From Schistocerca nitens (Eukaryota > Arthropoda > Insecta > Orthoptera > Acrididae), in assembly GCF_023898315.1 (NCBI RefSeq), contig NC_064614.1, positions 501,286,109 to 501,350,108 on the forward strand: 64,000 nt of DNA, in the 5' to 3' direction. The notes under the pieces were generated by a model. That model did no database searches. It saw only the letters and a program-made list of their open reading frames with translations, and was not told the origin of the DNA. Each line of letters opens with the position of its first letter. Within the stretch, counting starts at the first letter, position 1. Below, piece by piece: positions 1-10,675 of this stretch. The position numbers and the translations under genes are program-made.

Positions 1-210
1 GTGTGAAACGAGACTCATCTGACGAAATGACCCTTCCATTGCTCCAAAGTCCAGGTTTTATGACTTCAGCATCACATTGTCCTGTAGCAGGCATTTACAT
101 GGCTGATGTGTGGTTTGGGAATTCCAGCTCACTCTGCAATTCCCAACTCATGGAGCTCCCATCACGTTAGTTTGGTGCTGATTGGGTTTGCAATTGCGAC
201 ATTCAGTTTT
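1..210 (-). pseudogene. Tc1-like transposase fragment at window edge
   Basis: On the minus strand about 30 codons read HKTWTLEQWKG and, after a frame change, SDESRF. This is the block around the second catalytic Asp of Tc1-type DDE transposases (family pattern: TL..WK.V.WSDESRF). The reading frame is broken within the block and degrades upstream. The C-terminal half would lie left of the window. No terminal repeat is visible. It is a plain DNA-transposon relic; the exact Tc1 subfamily cannot be assigned. Confidence 0.5.
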
Positions 211-659
211 TCAGTGTCTTTTGCAGCTGTCATCCTTTTATTTTTCATCAAAATCATCTTCAATGATAATCTGTCATAATCACTCAAAACAAACTTTTGT
301 TCACATTGTTACTTAGGGAATAATGTTTTACACTTTCCCTGTATATAGTATAAATCTCAGATACAATGCCTCATGAAACACCAAACACTTTTGCTATCTT
401 AGATACAAAAGTACTCAACACACAAGTACCAACAATTTACCCACATTCAGATTCTCTTAGCTCCAACATAATGAACTCACAATTACATAGAACACTGTTC
501 TGCCCATGATTGACACTTGCAGCATATGGGGAGCATTGAACAGGTGCCATCCATGGTGTAATACAACAGTGCAACCTGCAGGCTTAACTAGTATCTGCAT
601 TCCTGTTCAAGCATACATTTCTCTTGGTATTTTCATATTTTTGTCCAACCCATGTAGAA
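211..659. other. AT-rich stretch, nothing recognised
   Basis: No conserved coding pattern, terminal repeat or RNA gene is seen. The 120-codon open frame starting at 506 only becomes meaningful near its end, where it enters the LINE described next. Confidence 0.4.
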
Positions 660-1790
660 ATCCAGTATTGGAGTCACAGTTTAACCAACCTTTGGAAGAC
701 ATGAAGTCAAATAAAACAGAAGGGACAGATAACATTTCTTCAGAATTTATAAAATGTTTAGGGGAAGTGGCAACTAAAGGTTATTACAGTTTGTATGTAA
801 AATCTACAAGACTAGAGACATACCATTGGACATTCAGAAAAATATCATCCATACAATGCCAAAGATAGCAAGGTCAGATAAGTATGAGAACAATCACACA
901 GTCATCTTAACATCTCATGCATCCAAGTCGCTGACAAGAATAACATACAGAAGAGTGGAAAAGAAAATTGAGGATGTGTTAGATGATGATCAGTTTGGGT
1001 TTAGGAAAGGTAAGGGCACCAGTGTGCTTGGCAATAGAAGAAAGCCCTAAGAAAAATGAAGACATGAGATTGTAGACCTGGAAAATGTGTCCAACAGTGT
1101 AAAATGGTGCCAGATTTTCGAAATATTGAGAAAAATGGGGAGTAAGATATAGTGCAAAGTGGATAATGTACATGAACCAATTGGGAAAAATAGGAATGGA
1201 TGACCAAGAATGACGTTCTTATATTAAAGAGGGTATAGGAATGGATGCAATCTTTTGCACCCAATGTTCAATCTTCACATAGAAGAAACAATGACAGAAA
1301 TAATGGACGAGTTCAAAAGTGGAATTAAAAAACATGGTGAAAGGATACCAGTGAAAAGATTCACTTATGATATTAGTATACTCAGTGAAAGTTGAGAAGA
1401 ATTAAAGAATCTATTGAAGGGAATGAATAGTCTAATAAGCTCAGAATAGGGATTGAGTATTAATAGAAGAAAAACAAACGTAATGAGGAGTAGCATAATT
1501 GAGAGTAGCAATCAACTGTAACATCAAAATAAAGCAATTCATCCTTGTGATTCATGCACTGTGGAAAAAAATGGAAAAGAAGAGAACTGAAGCATTTGTG
1601 ATGTGTTGTTATACAAGGGTATTGAAAATTAATTAGGAAAACACTGACAAGAACAGACACGATGACAGGACATGTGTCAAGACAACAAGGAATAAATTCC
1701 ATGATGCTAAAGGGAGATGTAGAGAGTACAAACACTGGGGGAAGACAAAGATTGGAATACATCCAACAAATAGTTGAGTATGTAGGGCGC
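660..1790 (+). pseudogene. RTE-type LINE reverse transcriptase, decayed
   Basis: Scattered plus-strand frames follow the order of an RTE/BovB-like reverse transcriptase: a start of the fingers (KTEGTDNISSEFIK), then SHASKSLTRITYRRVEKKIE..DQFGFRKGKGT, then a palm remnant VKWCQIFEILRKMG. After these come LFNLHIEE, a degenerate catalytic segment (FTYDIS where YADD is expected), INRRKTNVM, and the C-terminal block KRTEAFVMCCYTRVLKIN...RGRQRLEYIQQIVE. In-frame stops and frameshifts occur throughout. The endonuclease is absent, so the copy is 5'-truncated. The same C-terminal block recurs at 32.6 kb and 50-51.6 kb. Confidence 0.75.
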
Positions 1791-3599
1791 AGCTGGAGGT
1801 TTGTTTCGTTCTAGTAATTTCGGTGTTTCTCAACACCTCTGTAAAACATAACTACTCTGTTGGGTTACAAAAGTTGATAATTAGCTTCAATGTCTTGGTA
1901 TTTGAAAACTGAGTGTATTTGTTCACTGTAGTAAACTACACCTGAAAATAGTTCCTGGATTTGCTGTTTGTCAGGCAATTTACTTGATAGCTAATCAACT
2001 TCTACTGAAATAACCTAAGCAAAACAAAATAATTTGCTTTATAATACATTTAATAACGCACCACAAATGACTTCACATGAACACAACAATAACTAAATAA
2101 CACTAAAACCTTCTCTGGCTGTTTCAGCATCTCTTTATTGGATTTTAACAACTAGAATTCATTTGCTTATATTGTTTGAAATTTTAATTTCAATGATTTC
2201 ATTTGAAAGTTAGACAGTCCTTGAGAATAAATTACAGAATTTGGATGTATGAATCACCTCTAACATTCTACAATAACAAACAGATGGAAGGAGTATCATT
2301 TACACTGCCAAAATGCAGAAAACATAGTTTTACAATGGTATGTAATTTATAATATAGAATATATTTTTAATTACCAAATGGATTTTATTACTAAAATGTA
2401 TTCTGACTCTTTTCATTAAACTGAATGGAAATAACAATTAGGTTTCACTCAAAGAATTTTGTAAATAGGTGATTCGTATTTGTTTATGTTTGTTGAATGT
2501 ACTTTTGGATAAAAACTATATTTCTTTTCATTTCAATTACAAATCATCATTATTATGTTCGAAGTATGCAAACAAAGTTGTATCAGCCACTTAGCTCAGT
2601 TACAATATGTGCTCATTGAGTTCACCTACTTTGGGTATACACTGCGACTTAGTATTGGGTTCTCCGGATTGGTTAGGTATAACTCTCTGCATTTTGTGTC
2701 ATCCCATTCTATTACACTTCAACAGACACTAGTATCTGTACCTTTCATCTATGCAGTAAAGTGAGAATTAAACTGGGGTAATGCTCCTGTAACTTCCTTT
2801 GTAAAGGAAAAATTGAAAGTGGATTTCAGCACTTATGATTTTGCTTTGCTGCCCTCAGTTTTGGTCCTTGTGTTCATCCATTTGTATGGTATCACTGATA
2901 GACTTAATATATGGCCAGAATTTATCTGAGTTTTGTGAGAAGTCTTTTGATAAGATTCTGCTATGGTAGTCACTGAAGGCTTCATAAATTGTCATTATCA
3001 TAGCCAAACATGTTTCATTTAGAACATTTCTATCTGCAATTCTATGCTTTTGTTTCACTCCTGTTGTGCAGCAATTTCTGTTAATTTAGAAGTTTCTGTA
3101 CAGAGACTGTACACCATGGAGGGTCCATCCCATTAGAGATGGCCATAGCACACCCAGGCACACCCAGGTAATGACGAAGTTAGGTTAACTAGCTAATCCA
3201 ACCTTAGTATACAAAAATTTATTACAATAGCGATTCTGCTTTAGAATGTACACAAATACACATTTTGTAGGATCTTTATCTACACTTTTATCTATATCTA
3301 CATTTTTATTATACATACAACACTACATCATACAACCAGTCATTAACTTGTAAAAATTACAAAAATAATTACAGAAAATCTGCTTTCTGAGCTTTAGGAT
3401 TTTCAGAAATCATACAACGTGTCTCATTTCAAATTGTCTTAAATGAGGACCCAATCAAACATAAGGGTCACAATTGTTTAAAAGCCTATCACTCATATTA
3501 AACAAATATGTTGCCCATGTATATTGGTAAAATAGAAGTAGTAATAAAATAAAATAAATAGTTATTTTGAGAAAAAAAATAATTATTACCTTAGTGACA
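1791..3599. other. AT-rich non-coding stretch
   Basis: No gene or delimited element is recognised. Short AT-rich runs are present (for example 3541-3590). ORFs here are under 75 codons and carry no family pattern. Confidence 0.4.
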
Positions 3600-3743
3600 G
3601 ATTTTGAATTAGCTTCTTAATAATAATAATAAAACCCGTGGAGGCCCAGGAAAAAACAGGCCTCTGGTATGTTCTGCCAGTCATAAAAGGTGATGAAAAG
3701 AACAGACCACTAATAGGGCTAACCCCCCTTTTAGTGTGATTAG

Positions 3744-5120
3744 TTGGTTCAGGACAGAACTAATGAAGCCTCGGACAAGTGCTGTCATGGTCGGGGACGA
3801 TTCTTGAACCCTATGCCCATCCACAATGGTAATGAAACTGCTAGCCACACGGAAAATGATTTAAATCCAAACAGAGGTGTTTTGCAGGATATGCTTCCTG
3901 CAACCACTCTAGAAGGAAAACAAAGACAGAGGATGAAGTGGTCAGATGAAGTTAACCGACACCTCATGTTCTGTTCTTACCAAGCAATAAACTTAGCAAC
4001 CAACACAACTGGATACAGATCACAAGTATACACAACATTTATTACCAGATTCCCAGAATTAAAATTTTTAACAGAACAACGACTAGCTGATCAGATCTGT
4101 GCAATAATAAAAAATAACAGGATACCCCAGTCAGAATTAGAAAACATCAAACAACAAGTATAACAAATAGTGGAACAAAATAATGTGCAATCAGAAGAAG
4201 AAGAAAATACAGTAATGGACTCAAACATCCCAGAGCAAACAAACAAAGAACAACACGCATCAATTAAACAATCAGAGGAAAACGAAATCTTAAGACAGTC
4301 TCCAGAACAAGCACAAATAGAACATGAAGTGACACACATGTTAGATATAGAAGAAAAATTTCAGCTGACATATATAGAATACAAAGACACAAATACAGAC
4401 ATTAGACCATTCTTGCATAGACCACCAAATAACCCACAAGTCGAAACAACAATAACAACTATCAACGAAATCGTACACAACAAAATAAATGAAAATACAA
4501 CTATGGAAGAGTTACAGTTGTAACTCTTCCATAGTTGTATTTTCATTTATTTTGTAGTTTATATAGGAGCACTCACTACACTAAATATACACACTAGGCA
4601 GAGATCAGAACCAACCAACACACAGAAGAAACCCACAAACCTAGCATGGCAACACAGGCTACAGATCAGAATAGAAAAACTGAGAAAAGACATTGGACAG
4701 CTAACACAATTTATAAGAAATGAAATATCAAACAAAAAAAGGAAAAGGTTAGGTAAAATCTCACAACAAGAAGCGATAGAGCAATTAGATGAAAAGAAGC
4801 AGAAATTACAAGCATTGCCCAAACGACTTAGAAGATACAAAAAAAGTGAAAATAGAAGGAAACAAAACCAAACATTCAACACAAACCAAAAGAAATTTTA
4901 CCAGACAATAGATAACACACACATTAGAATAGACAATCCACCAAACATAACAGACATGGAACACTTCTGGAGCAACATATGGTCAAACCCGGTACAACAT
5001 AACAGGCATCCACGGTGGATACAAGCAGAAACAGACACATACAAGATGATACCACAAATGCCTGGAGTGATAATTTTGCAACATGAAGTCACCCAAGCAA
5101 TTAATTCCACGCACAATTGA
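3744..5120 (+). pseudogene. N-terminal region of the Dong-like ORF
   Basis: Three successive plus-strand frames (3744-4163, 4170-4523, 4815-5120) cover what should be one ORF. The first has a conserved-looking block, RQRMKWSDEVNRHLMFCSYQ through EQRLADQICAIIKNN. Its single Trp and helix-like spacing recall Myb/SANT DNA-binding domains found N-terminally in R2-group LINEs (inference). It ends at a TAA that sits where CAA would continue a Gln-rich run. The second frame is a Gln/Glu-rich linker ended by a palindrome (4480-4555). The third contains a Lys/Arg-rich helix and FWSNIWSNPVQHNRHPRW, which leads toward the reverse transcriptase. Confidence 0.6.
4480..4555. repeat. Perfect 37-bp inverted duplication (hairpin)
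   Basis: Bases 4480-4516 are followed, after the dinucleotide GT, by their exact reverse complement at 4519-4555. The left arm is ordinary LINE coding sequence, so the right arm is an inverted copy of it. It puts a stop into the linker frame. Confidence 0.9.
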
Positions 5121-5204
5121 AAAGCCCCTGGAAAAGATAAAATAGCGAATTTCTAACTAAAGAAGTTCTTCTCAACAGATTCACATCTAACTAAATTATT
5201 TAAC

Positions 5205-5546
5205 ATAATAGAGGGAAACATTCCACGTGGGAAAAATATATCTAAAAACAAAGATGATGTGACTTACCAAACGAAAGCGCTGACAGGTCGATAGACACAC
5301 AAACAAACACAAACATACACACAAAATTCAAGCTTTCGCAACAAACTGATGCCTCGTCAGGAAAGAGGGAAGGAGAGGGAAAGACGAAAGGATGTGGGTT
5401 TTAAGGGAGAGGGTAAGGAGTCATTCCAATCCCGGGAGCAGAAAGACTTACCTTAGGGGGAAAAAAGGACGGGTATATGCTCGCACACACACACATATCC
5501 ATCCACACATATACAGACACAAGAAGACATATTTAAAGACAAAGAG
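5205..5546. repeat. Unrelated interspersed repeat inside the LINE
   Basis: The LINE reading stops after HLTKLFN and resumes at IDYQKAFDSVPNSWL near 5549. Between them are about 340 bp of non-coding sequence with a purine-rich block (5360-5420), the motif AAGCTTTCGCAACAAACTG, a CTCGTCAGG box and a short CA-rich stretch (5484-5500). About 120 codons of reverse transcriptase (fingers, before the first palm Asp) are missing at the same point, so the repeat replaced rather than simply interrupted the sequence. No duplication is seen at its ends. Confidence 0.6.
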
Positions 5547-6532
5547 TCATTGATTACCAAAAAGCTTTTGATAGTGTACCCAACTCATGGTTACTACAAA
5601 TATTGGAAATATACAAAGTAGATCCTAAATTGATACAGTTCCTAAACATATAATGAAAAATTGAAAAACCACACTTAATATCCAAACAAATTCAAATAAT
5701 GTCACATCACAGCCAATACAGATTAAGTGTGGAATATACCAAGGAGACTCATTAAGTCCTTTCTGGTTCTGCCTTGCTCTGAACCCACTATCCAATATGC
5801 TAAATAATACAAATTATGGATACAATATTACTGGAACATAACAACACAAAATCACACATTTGCTATACATGGATGATCTAAAACTGCTGTCAGCAACAAA
5901 TCAACAACTCAACCAATTACTAAAGATAACAGAAGCATTCAGCAATGATATAAATATAGCTTTTGGAACAGACAAATGTAAGAAAAATATCATAGTCAAG
6001 GGAAAACACACTAAACAAGAAGATTATATATTGGATAACCACAGCGACTGCATAGAAGCGATGGAAAAAACAGATGCCTATAAATATCTAGGATACAGAT
6101 AAAAAAATAGGAATAGATAATACAAATATTAAAGAAGAACTAAAAGAAAAATATAGACAAAGACTAACAAAAATACTGAAAACAGAACTGACAGCAAGAA
6201 ACAAGACAAAAGCTATAAATACTTATGCTATACCAATACTGACCTATTCATTTGGAGTAGTGAAATGGAGTAACACAGACCTAGAAGCACTCAATACACT
6301 TAAACGATCACAATGCCACAAATATAGAATACATCACATACATTCAGTAACAGAAAGATTCACATTAAGCAGAAAGGAAGGAGGAAGGGGATTTATCGAC
6401 ATAAAAAACCTACATTATGGACAGGTAGACAATTTAAGAAAATTCTTTATAGAACGAGCAGAAACTAGCAAAATACACAAAGCAATTACTCATGTAAATA
6501 CACTCCTGGAAATTGAAATAAGAACACCGTGA
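5546..6532 (+). pseudogene. Dong-like reverse transcriptase palm and thumb
   Basis: The frames show IDYQKAFDSVPNSWLLQILE (palm, first catalytic Asp), QIKCGIYQGDSLSPFWFCLALNPLS, HLLYMDDLKLLSATNQQLNQLL (catalytic YMDD at about 5863-5874), INIAFGTDKCKK and KYLGYR. These are followed by the thumb/connection frame 6260-6532 (MKWSNTDLEALNTLKRSQCHKYRIHH...RKEGGRGFIDIKNLH). The catalytic YMDD box is preserved, but stops and frameshifts separate the blocks. The reading is cut at 6500 by the Tc1-like insertion and resumes after 7924. Confidence 0.8.
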
Positions 6533-7922
6533 ATTCATTGTCCCAGGAAGGGGAAACTTTATTGACACATTCCTGGGGTCAGATACATCACATGATCACA
6601 CTGACAGAACCACAGGCACATAGACACAGGCAACAGAGCATGCACAATGTCGGCACTAGTACAGTGTATATCCACCTTTCGCAGCAATGCAGGCTGCTAT
6701 TCTCCCATGGAGACGATCGTAGAGATGCTGGATGTAGTCCTGTGGAACGGCTTGCCATGTCATTTGCACCTGGCGCCTCAGTTGGACCAGCGTTCGTGCT
6801 GGACGTGCAGACCGCGTGAGACGACGCTTCATCCAGTCCCAAACATGCTCAATGGGGGACAGATCCGGAGATCTTGCTGGCCAGGGTAGTTGACTTACAC
6901 CTTCTAGAGCACGTTGGGTGGCACGGGATACATGCGGACGTGCATTGTCCTGTTGGAACATTAAGTTCCCTTGCCGGTCTAGGAATGGTAGAACGATGGG
7001 TTCGATGACGGTTTGGATGTACCGTGCACTATTCAGTGTCCTCTCGACGATCACCAGTGGTGTATGGCCAGTGTAGGAGATCGCTCCCCACACCATGATG
7101 CCGGGTGTTGGCCCTGTGTGCCTTGGTCGTATGCAGTCCTGATTGTGGCGCTCACCTGCACGGCACCAAACACGCATACGACCATCATTGGCACCAAGGC
7201 AGAAGCGACTCTCATCACTGAAGACGACACGTCTCCATTCGTCCCTCCATTCACGCCTGTCGCGACACCACTGGAGGCGGGCTGCACGATGTTGGGGCGT
7301 GAGCGGAAGACGGCCTAACGGTGTGCAGGACCGTAGCCCAGCTTCATGGAGATGGTTGCGAATGGTCCTCGCCGATACCCCAGGAGCAACAGTGTCCCTA
7401 ATTTGCAGGGAAGTGGGGGTGCGGTCCCCTACGGCACTGCGTAGGATCCTACGGTCTTGGCGTGCATCCGTGCGTCGCTGCGGTCCGGTCCCAGGTCGAC
7501 GGGCACGTGCACCTTCCGCCGACCACTGGCGACAACATCGATGTACCGTGGGGACCTCACGCCCCACGTGTTGAGCAATTCGGCGGTACGTCCACCCGGC
7601 CTCCCGCATGCCCACTATATGCCCTCGCTCAAAGTCTGTCAACTGCACATACGGTTCACGTCCACGCTGTCGCGGCATGCTACCAGTGTTAAAGACTGTG
7701 ATGGAGCTCCGTATGCCACGGCAAACTGGCTGACACTGATGGCGGCGGTGCACAAATGCTGCGCAGCTAGCGCCATTCGACGGCCAACACCGCGGTTCCT
7801 GGTGTGTCCGCTGTGCCGTGCGTGTGATCATTGCTTGTACAGCCCTCTCGCAGTGTCGGGAGCAAGTATGGTGGGTCTGACACACCGGTGTCAATGTGTT
7901 CTTTTCTCCATTTCCAGGAGTG
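6501..7922 (-). mobile_element. Tc1-like DNA transposon, intact copy A (1422 bp)
   Basis: It is bounded by TA at 6499-6500 and 7923-7924, the canonical Tc1/mariner target duplication. Ends are inverted: CACTCCTGGAAATTGAAAT on the left, and the complement of the right end reads CACTCCTGGAAATGGAGAA. One transposase gene runs leftward inside it. It lies in the Dong-like LINE, whose sequence resumes immediately after the right TA. A second copy of exactly the same length is at 47904-49325, differing by roughly 28 substitutions (about 2%, counted by eye). Confidence 0.95.
6656..7678 (-). CDS. Tc1-like transposase, 340 aa, full length
   Basis: Cut-and-paste transposase that acts in the nucleus on its own terminal repeats. 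I chose the Met of MPRQRGREPYVQLTDFERG (codon at 7678) because it begins the usual N-terminal helix-turn-helix and gives 340 codons, a typical Tc1 length; the open frame continues upstream only into LINE flank. Visible parts: paired-like HTH (residues about 10-60, GWTYRRIAQHVGREVPTVHRCC), an AT-hook-like RRPGTGP with a second HTH, and the DDE domain with FSDESRF, the GIMVWGAIS box, FQQDNARPH and SPDLSPIEHVWDWM. All three acidic residues are present. By my count 32 residues separate the second Asp from the Glu, where classical Tc1 has 34. No stop or frameshift is present. Confidence 0.95.
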   Translation of the reverse strand: MPRQRGREPYVQLTDFERGHIVGMREAGWTYRRIAQHVGREVPTVHRCCRQWSAEGARARRPGTGPQRRTDARQDRRILRSAVGDRTPTSLQIRDTVAPGVSARTIRNHLHEAGLRSCTPLGRLPLTPQHRAARLQWCRDRREWRDEWRRVVFSDESRFCLGANDGRMRVWCRAGERHNQDCIRPRHTGPTPGIMVWGAISYTGHTPLVIVERTLNSARYIQTVIEPIVLPFLDRQGNLMFQQDNARPHVSRATQRALEGVSQLPWPARSPDLSPIEHVWDWMKRRLTRSARPARTLVQLRRQVQMTWQAVPQDYIQHLYDRLHGRIAACIAAKGGYTLY

Positions 7923-7924
7923 TA

Positions 7925-8545
7925 CATTGGCCACACCACTGCAATTTCATTGCCGCTTCTACAACCCTTTAGATCACATAACATCAACAGATACAAAGAA
8001 AGTAAATTTGAAAAAGAAAACACTACATGGAAGGCACCTGTATCATTTAACACAGCCACACATCGATCAAGATGCATCCAACACATGGCTAAGAAAAAGC
8101 AATATATACAGTGAGACGGAAGGATTCATGATTGCAATGCAGGATCAAACAATAAACACCAGATATTACAGCAAGCATATTATTAAAGATCCCAATACCA
8201 CAACAGATAAATGCAGACTTTCCAAACAACAAATAGAAACAGTAGATCACATCACAAGTGGATGTACAATACTAGCAAATACAGAATACCCCAGAAGACA
8301 TGACAATGTAGCAAAAATAATACATCAACAACTTGCCATACACATACAAGTATGCACCAAAAAATGTACTGGAGAATGATGAATACAAATTATACTGGAA
8401 CAGAACCATTATAACAGATAGAACAACACCACATAACAAACCTGACATCATACTCACCAATAAAAAGAAGAAATTAACACAACTAATCGAAATATCCATA
8501 CCCAATACAACAAATATACAGAAGAAAACAGGAGAAAAAAATTGA
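7925..8545 (+). pseudogene. Dong-like LINE C-terminus: Cys/His knuckle and endonuclease block
   Basis: After the Tc1 insertion the LINE continues with RKSNIYSETEGFMIAMQDQTINTRYYSKHIIKDP. The knuckle TDKCRLSKQQIETVDHITSGC follows; a C-x2-C-x(n)-H-x4-C pattern is expected and the second Cys reads Ser here. A frameshift leads into 8333-8545, with KLYWNRTIITD, KPDIILTNKKKKLTQLIEISIP. Its P-D-(x)n-E/D-x-S/T spacing matches the restriction-like (PD-(D/E)XK) endonuclease of R2/R4-group LINEs. The 3' UTR continues to 8868. Confidence 0.7.
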
Positions 8546-8853
8546 AAAATACACCCAACTGGCTGAGGAAGTCAAGGACATGTGGCATCAGGATAAAGTT
8601 GACATTATACCAATTGTACTATCAACTACAGGTGTCGTACCACACAATATCCACTAGTACATCAACACAATACAGCTACATCCAAATGTATATATACAAC
8701 TAAAGTAATCTGTAATTATTGATACATGTTCAATTACCCGAAAGTTCCTAAATGCAATGTAACACATACCGTACTGTTAAAAGGAAGTTATGCTTGATCA
8801 CGGTCCGTGTCACTTTCCATTTTTAACCAGACATAAAGTCTGAGAAATGAAAG

Positions 8854-8876
8854 AAATAATAATAATAATAATTTTA
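8854..8876. repeat. AAT/TAA run shared by two LINE tails
   Basis: The 3' end of the plus-strand Dong-like LINE and the 3' end of the minus-strand LINE at 8877-12300 meet in the same short AAT-repeat tract. Confidence 0.7.
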
Positions 8877-8964
8877 TTGTCTTTAAGCCATTACAGCAAT
8901 AGACAAAGTCATACACATAATACAATACAGTACATGCTATAAAAGAACAGAATTGTTAATAACA

Positions 8965-9504
8965 TTACAGTTTAATATCACAGGTCATGAAATCCTTTAT
9001 ATTGTAGAATGGGTTTACAGCTAACCAGTCATAAGGTGTTTGTTTGTATTGTTGCTCTGGTAAATTTTGTATAGCTTGTGGAAGTTTGTTAAATAATTTG
9101 TGGCCCATAAGTTCATAACTGTTACCTAATTTTGACAGTCTGTGGTAGGGCATATAGATACAGCTGTTTGCCCTAGTGTTGTAACAATGTGTATTTGCCC
9201 TGTATTTTACTTTAGGTAAGTTCTTTTTTGTGTAGACTAAAATATAATAAATATATACGTTCATTACTGTCATGATTTTTTGTTGAGTAAACAAAGGTTT
9301 ACAATGAGCCTTGTATGGTGAGCCTGTAATTATCCTAATAGCTTTCTTTTGCAGCAATAGTATATCATGCACACAAGTGGAGTTTCCCCATAAAATAATA
9401 CCATAGGATATGATGCTTTGGAAAAATGAGTAGTAAGATACTCTAACATAATTTTTAGGTACACAGTGCATTAATCGCCTTAACAAATAGATTACACTAG
9501 ACAT
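8965..9504 (-). pseudogene. LINE reverse transcriptase C-terminal domain
   Basis: 179 uninterrupted codons: MSSVIYLLRRLMHCVPKNYVRVSYYSFFQSIISYGIILWG, then LLQKKAIRIITGSPYKAHCKPLF, then YNTRA..CIYMPYHRLSKLGNSYELMGHKLFNKLP. This is the post-palm domain typical of CR1/Jockey-type LINEs. The region joins the palm block across the trinucleotide tract at 9546-9590. Confidence 0.75.
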
Positions 9505-9545
9505 TTTACCACTAATATACTTAATATGTGGATTCCAAGAAAGTT

Positions 9546-9590
9546 AAATAATAATAATAATAAATAATAATAATAATAATAATAATATAC
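9546..9590. repeat. ATA/TAA trinucleotide expansion within LINE coding sequence
   Basis: About 45 bp of AAT-type repeat separate the RT motif VTFLGV (minus strand) from LSWNPHIKYISGKM, which directly follow one another in related LINEs. The expansion reads as Tyr and Leu runs and shifts the frame. Confidence 0.8.
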
Positions 9591-9619
9591 CCCCAAAAAT
9601 GTAACACAACTAGGATCAT

Positions 9620-10675
9620 CTGATGGAAACTTGTCTTTTAGACTAAATACCATCTGCTGGGTTTTGCTTTCAGTAAGCAAGAACCCATTTGCTTTAAACG
9701 AGAGTGAAGCTTGCTCAGTTGTCTCTGTAACACATGTTTTAAGGCTATTACGATTATTACTGCTGTTCAGAAACTTTGTATCATCAGCATGGAGTACTGT
9801 TCTGGATTTAATAAATGATGGCAGGTCATTTATCATTATCAGGAAAAGGAAAGGGCCCAGCATGGATCCCTGCAGAACACCTACCTCAACTTGTTCTATA
9901 CTGGACATTTCTTTCCCAACACAGACGGCTTGCTTACGGTTTTGTAAATATGATCATAATAGCTTAAGGCTGTTACCTTTAACACCATAAAAGTCCATTT
10001 TTTCGAGTAGTAGTGTATGTTCTTCACAGTCAAAGGCTTTGCTTAGGTCACAAAAAGTCACTTGAGCAAAGTATTTATCTTCAAATACTTGATGGGTGTA
10101 TTTAACAACATTGTCTATGGCATCAATGGTTGACAGGTTTTTCCTAAAGCCATACTGTGATCATTTATTAATCCTATGTTATCAAAGTAAACAGATAATT
10201 GTTGGTAAATTGTGAATTCTAGAACTTTTGAAAAAACTGTGACTATGGATATTGGCCTGTAACTTGACACAGAATTTTTATCTCCTTTTTTATGTACTGG
10301 AACTACCCTAGACAGTTTAAGCTCATCAGGGAAAAAACCCTCCAGTATACACTTGTTTATACAATATGTTAGGGGGTACACTATACAGTCTATTACTTTC
10401 TTCAGCATGTTACAAAACAGGTCATATATGTCTACACTGTCTGATGATTTTAACTGCTTCACTATTCTTAACACAAAACCAGGTGAGACCTCAGAAAAAT
10501 TGAAGGTACTTGTGTTTGTTGATGACCTAGCAATATTTTTTGTCAGTAACTGTGATGAGCTGATTTCAGGTTTAATTATAGCACTTCCTACTTCCTCAAC
10601 TGATTTAATAAAAAAAGTCATTAAATTCCTGGGGAGAGATACGAATTTTGTCACTTCTTTTATCTTTGGAGACAC
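9620..10675 (-). pseudogene. LINE reverse transcriptase fingers and palm
   Basis: The frame 10675-10115 carries VVPVHKKGDKNSVSSYRPISIVTVFSKVLEFTIYQQL. The frame 9908-9620 carries VGVLQGSMLGPFLFLIMINDLPSFI and the catalytic LHADDTKFL box. The segment between the frames (about 10115-9908) encodes the first palm Asp in a shifted frame. It is clearly an RT, but broken. Confidence 0.8.

Larger units (their letters stand above)
3616..8868 (+). mobile_element. R4/Dong-like LINE (restriction-like endonuclease type), interrupted
   Basis: A 5' junction at a short TAA run (about 3619-3633) leads into a leader and a coding region. A 3' UTR then ends in another AAT/TAA run at about 8854-8869. Order of parts: N-terminal domain (3744-4163), glutamine/lysine-rich linker (4170-5120), reverse transcriptase palm (5546-6105), thumb/connection (6110-6530), Cys/His knuckle (8210-8300), PD-(D/E)XK-like endonuclease block (8440-8510). 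No APE-type endonuclease is seen. A downstream restriction-like endonuclease and TAA-repeat ends are the known hallmarks of the Dong/R4 clade. The element carries stops and frameshifts, an inserted unrelated repeat (5205-5546) in place of part of the RT, and a Tc1-like insertion (6501-7922). Clade assignment is from motif order, not an alignment. Confidence 0.7.

Noticed and set aside
6647-7972. Plus-strand frames over the Tc1-like elements (also 48050-49351)
   Set aside because: They are antisense shadows of the transposase in a high-GC region; the minus strand carries all DDE motifs.
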